NCBI RefSeq assembly: GCF_003614945.1
Contig: NZ_QYCZ01000001.1
Coordinates: 1,382,001 to 1,446,000 of the forward strand
Direction: 5' to 3'
DNA length: 64,000 bases
DNA from: Bergeyella cardium
Lineage (GTDB): Bacteria; Bacteroidota; Bacteroidia; Flavobacteriales; Weeksellaceae
Below, piece after piece: positions 61,807 to 64,000 of the stretch. The translations under genes were made by a program, and so were the position numbers. The number at the start of each line of letters is the position of its first letter. Positions within the stretch are counted from its first letter, which is position 1. The notes under the pieces were generated by a model. It made no database searches. It was not told the origin of the DNA and was given only the letters and a program-made list of their open reading frames with translations.

Positions 61807-63609
61807 TTACATTCTACCTCTCTCTGCGCGTTTTCTGTCCTCTTCGGAGAGGAGTTTCTTGCGCATACGGATGAAGTTGGGAGTTACCTCTATGGCTTCA
61901 TCGGCTTGTATGTATTCCATACATTCTTCAAGGGTCATCAGGACTTTTGGAGCGATGTTTCCGTCCTTATCTTTCCCTGCCGCCCGCATATTATTGAGCT
62001 GTTTTCCTTCTACGATATTCACTACGAGGTCGCCAGGCTTGTTTTGCTCGCCTACAATCATACCCATATAGACTTCCTCACCTGGGTCTACAAAGAAACG
62101 ACCCCTGTCTTGAAGTTTTTCTATGGAATAGGCGGTGGACTGGCCTTGATTTTTAGAAATAAGCACCCCATTTATACGGCTTGGGATAGCCCCTTTGAAG
62201 GGTTTATACTCACTGAAGCGGTGCGCCATAATCGCCTCTCCTGCCGTAGCGGTAAGCATCTGAGAGCGGAGACCGATAAGCCCTCTGGAAGGGATATCAA
62301 ACTCCAAGTGCTGCATCTCGCCTTTGGTTTCCATAACGAGGAGGTCGCCCTTCCTCTGGGTAGCGAGGTCTATTACTCGGGAGGAGTATTCCTCTGGCAC
62401 ATCTACCACCATTGTTTCATAAGGCTCGCATTTCTCACCATCGATTTCCCTTAGAATAACTTGTGGCTGGCCAATCGTCATCTCATAGCCCTCTCTCCTC
62501 ATCGTTTCTATCAGTACGGAGAGGTGGAGAATCCCCCTACCGAATACGAGGAAAGTATTGGCATCATCGGTAGGCTGCACCCTGAGAGCAAGGTTCTTCT
62601 CGAGCTCCTTTTCAAGGCGGTCTTTCAGGTGATTGGAAGTTACATACTTGCCATCTTTACCGAAAAATGGTGAGTTATTAATACTGAAAGTCATATTAAG
62701 CGTAGGCTCATCTATAGCAATTCTGTCGAGTGGCTCGGGGTTTTCTAAATCCACGAAAGTATCACCAATCTGGAACTTATCAAAGCCCACTATAGCACAG
62801 ATATCTCCCGCGAAAACCTCCTGAACTTTCTTCTTGCCAAGCCCCTCGAATACATAGAGCTCCTTTACCTTACCTTTGATAATCTGGTCGCCCTCCTGAG
62901 CGAGACCTATCCACTGCCCCTCCTTTACGGAGCCTCTGGCTACTTTACCAATGGCTATTCGCCCAAGGAATGAGGAGTAATCCAAAGAGGTAATCTGCAT
63001 TTGGAGGCTGCCCTCCTCTACTTTCGGTGCGGGTACATATTTCAGTACTCCATCGAGGATGGGGAGGATGCTATCGGTCGGTTCCAAACTGGTATTAAAC
63101 CAGCCTTGCTTAGATGAGCCGTAATAGGTTGGGAAATCGAGCTGCTCCTCAGTGGCATCTAATGCAAAGAAGAGGTCAAAAACCTTATCGTGAACCTCCT
63201 CTGGTCGGCAGTTTTCCTTATCTACTTTATTGATCACTACAATAGGTTTCAGCCCGAGCTGAAGCGCCTTTTGAAGCACAAAACGGGTCTGAGGCATAGG
63301 CCCCTCAAAGGCATCTACGAGGAGGATAACCCCATCTGCCATTTTGAGTACCCGCTCTACCTCTCCACCGAAGTCAGCGTGCCCAGGAGTGTCTATTACA
63401 TTAATCTTTGTGTTTTTGTAATTGACGGAAATGTTCTTGGACAGGATGGTAATCCCTCGCTCTCTCTCGAGGTCGTTATTGTCCATAATAAGTTCTCCGC
63501 TCTCCTGATTTTCCCTGAAAATATTCGTAGCGTGAATGATTTTGTCTACCAAAGTAGTCTTACCGTGGTCCACATGTGCGATAATCGCAATATTTCTAAT
63601 GTCTTGCAT
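61807..63609 (-). CDS. typA: Ribosome-associated GTPase TypA/BipA
   Basis: A translational GTPase of about 600 residues from the ATG at 63609 ([19 protein letters not shown]); the ATG at 63630 would add seven atypical residues. G-domain motifs are [13 protein letters not shown], the RGITI effector, [15 protein letters not shown] and NKVDKENC. The domain II-V order and the unique C-terminal domain (...[38 protein letters not shown]) mark BipA. It acts in ribosome assembly and stress or cold response. A well-matched promoter lies upstream (63628-63659, minus). Confidence 0.96.
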   Translation of the reverse strand: MQDIRNIAIIAHVDHGKTTLVDKIIHATNIFRENQESGELIMDNNDLERERGITILSKNISVNYKNTKINVIDTPGHADFGGEVERVLKMADGVILLVDAFEGPMPQTRFVLQKALQLGLKPIVVINKVDKENCRPEEVHDKVFDLFFALDATEEQLDFPTYYGSSKQGWFNTSLEPTDSILPILDGVLKYVPAPKVEEGSLQMQITSLDYSSFLGRIAIGKVARGSVKEGQWIGLAQEGDQIIKGKVKELYVFEGLGKKKVQEVFAGDICAIVGFDKFQIGDTFVDLENPEPLDRIAIDEPTLNMTFSINNSPFFGKDGKYVTSNHLKDRLEKELEKNLALRVQPTDDANTFLVFGRGILHLSVLIETMRREGYEMTIGQPQVILREIDGEKCEPYETMVVDVPEEYSSRVIDLATQRKGDLLVMETKGEMQHLEFDIPSRGLIGLRSQMLTATAGEAIMAHRFSEYKPFKGAIPSRINGVLISKNQGQSTAYSIEKLQDRGRFFVDPGEEVYMGMIVGEQNKPGDLVVNIVEGKQLNNMRAAGKDKDGNIAPKVLMTLEECMEYIQADEAIEVTPNFIRMRKKLLSEEDRKRAERGRM

Positions 63610-63627
63610 CGTGATTTTTTTCGGGGG

Positions 63628-63659
63628 CAAAAGTAAGGTTTTTTATTAGCTTCTCGCAA
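63628..63659 (-). promoter_or_regulatory. Candidate promoter of typA
   Basis: On the minus strand TTG (63659-63657), a 21-bp spacer and TACTTTTG (63635-63628) match the consensus. The -33 TTG lies inside the edge of the dispersed repeat (GCTTCTCGCAAC). Confidence 0.7.
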
Positions 63660-63775
63660 CTGGCAATTGGCTGCTGGCTATTAGCTTTTGGATTCTGGCG
63701 GTGTGTGGTTAGTTTGTGATAATCGCCTGCCACGCTGTGGCTGCATCACCTGCAAGGTGTGCTTCCTCTGCTAAG
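63645..63775. repeat. Dispersed intergenic repeat, copy 5
   Basis: Contains AGCTTCTCGCAACTGGC, TGGCTGCTGGCTATTAGC, GCGGTGTGTGGTTAG, TTTGTGATAATCGCCTGCC and ACGCTGTGGCTGC. Its reverse complement aligns with 45345-45490 in the same order of phrases. Confidence 0.7.
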
Positions 63776-63828
63776 GGGTTAGTCAATAAATACACTATAT
63801 TTGCAGGCTTTTTAAATATTTAGAAACA

Positions 63829-64000
63829 ATGGGAAAAATAAATCTAAGACTCTTGATGTTTATCGGGTTGCTAATGTCTAGCTATGTATTTTCGTGGGGC
63901 ATTACAGGGCACAGGGTAATCGCAGAAATCGCAGAGAGACACCTCACAAAGAAATCTAAAAAAGAACTGAGAAAACTCTTCGGAAAAGAGAAAATGGCGT
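63829..64000 (+). CDS. S1/P1 family nuclease, N-terminal part
   Basis: The first 57 codons of a gene that runs off the right edge. A signal peptide (MGKINLRLLMFIGLLMSSYV-FS) is followed by WGITGHRVIAEIAERHLT. This is the N-terminal zinc-site segment of the S1/P1 nuclease family, in which the mature N-terminal Trp and the following His bind zinc. Family members cut single-stranded RNA and DNA and remove 3'-phosphates, in the periplasm or outside. A -7 box TATATTTG (63796-63803) lies 25 bp before the ATG. The rest of the active site is outside the window. Confidence 0.85.
   Translation, partial: MGKINLRLLMFIGLLMSSYVFSWGITGHRVIAEIAERHLTKKSKKELRKLFGKEKMA

Noticed and set aside
1-64000. tRNA, rRNA, riboswitch, replication origin or insertion sequence
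   Set aside because: The intergenic regions were read for cloverleaf-like or known riboswitch patterns and for transposase frames; none was convincing.

Overview
The window is chromosomal DNA from a member of the Bacteroidota, most likely the family Weeksellaceae (Bergeyella, Riemerella and Chryseobacterium relatives). The evidence is the fused lpxC-fabZ gene, TamL, an S46 dipeptidyl-peptidase of the DPP11 type, the fused branched-chain E1 gene, a HU-like/DUF4469 protein, promoters of the TTG-N18-22-TAnnTTTG type, and a Cas13b that I recognise as close to Bergeyella zoohelcum Cas13b. No rRNA, tRNA, transposase or prophage was seen.

Layout. 0-6.3 kb: secreted peptidase dpp11, rdgB, a CPBP protease, a cupin and small conserved genes. 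6.3-11.9 kb: tamL, an M28 peptidase and prfC. 11.9-13.5 kb: a small AT-rich accessory patch with a membrane protein of unknown function and a cluster of palindromes. 13.6-19.6 kb: an S41 peptidase, a MuiA/DUF4139 protein, pdxJ and an alpha/beta hydrolase, followed by a 63-bp tandem repeat. 20.1-24.4 kb: an isoprenoid pair (UbiA prenyltransferase, mevalonate-type kinase) and a TonB-dependent receptor. 24.7-32.1 kb: a WG-repeat lipoprotein, clpB, nrnA-like, folB, a bifunctional nuclease and a frameshifted nucleoside permease.

32.1-36.6 kb holds the defence locus: a 1,064-residue Cas13b with both HEPN motifs, then an array of 19 identical 37-nt repeats. There is no cas1, cas2, csx27 or csx28 beside it. 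Each repeat contains TATTTTTG, a match to the -7 promoter element of this phylum, placed so that transcription could start just before each spacer.

36.7-45.3 kb: thiolase, metG and the lipid A operon (lpxD, lpxC-fabZ, lpxA, efp, an lpxD-like gene). 45.3-49.1 kb: a probable accessory island (HU-like DUF4469 protein and a FISUMP surface protein), bounded by inverted copies of a dispersed intergenic repeat and carrying a 23-bp tandem array and very strong hairpins. 49.1-64 kb: murF, a universal stress protein, pheS, the fused 2-oxoacid dehydrogenase E1, a two-component system, a broken lipocalin-like lipoprotein, a beta-barrel protein, malic enzyme, typA and the start of an S1/P1 nuclease.

The main unexplained theme is a set of intergenic clusters (12.8, 19.6, 40.1 and 45.7 kb). 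Each is built from many copies of its own short palindrome, different at each locus. The house-keeping genes work together mainly in envelope biogenesis (lipid A, peptidoglycan, outer-membrane assembly) and extracellular peptide use.
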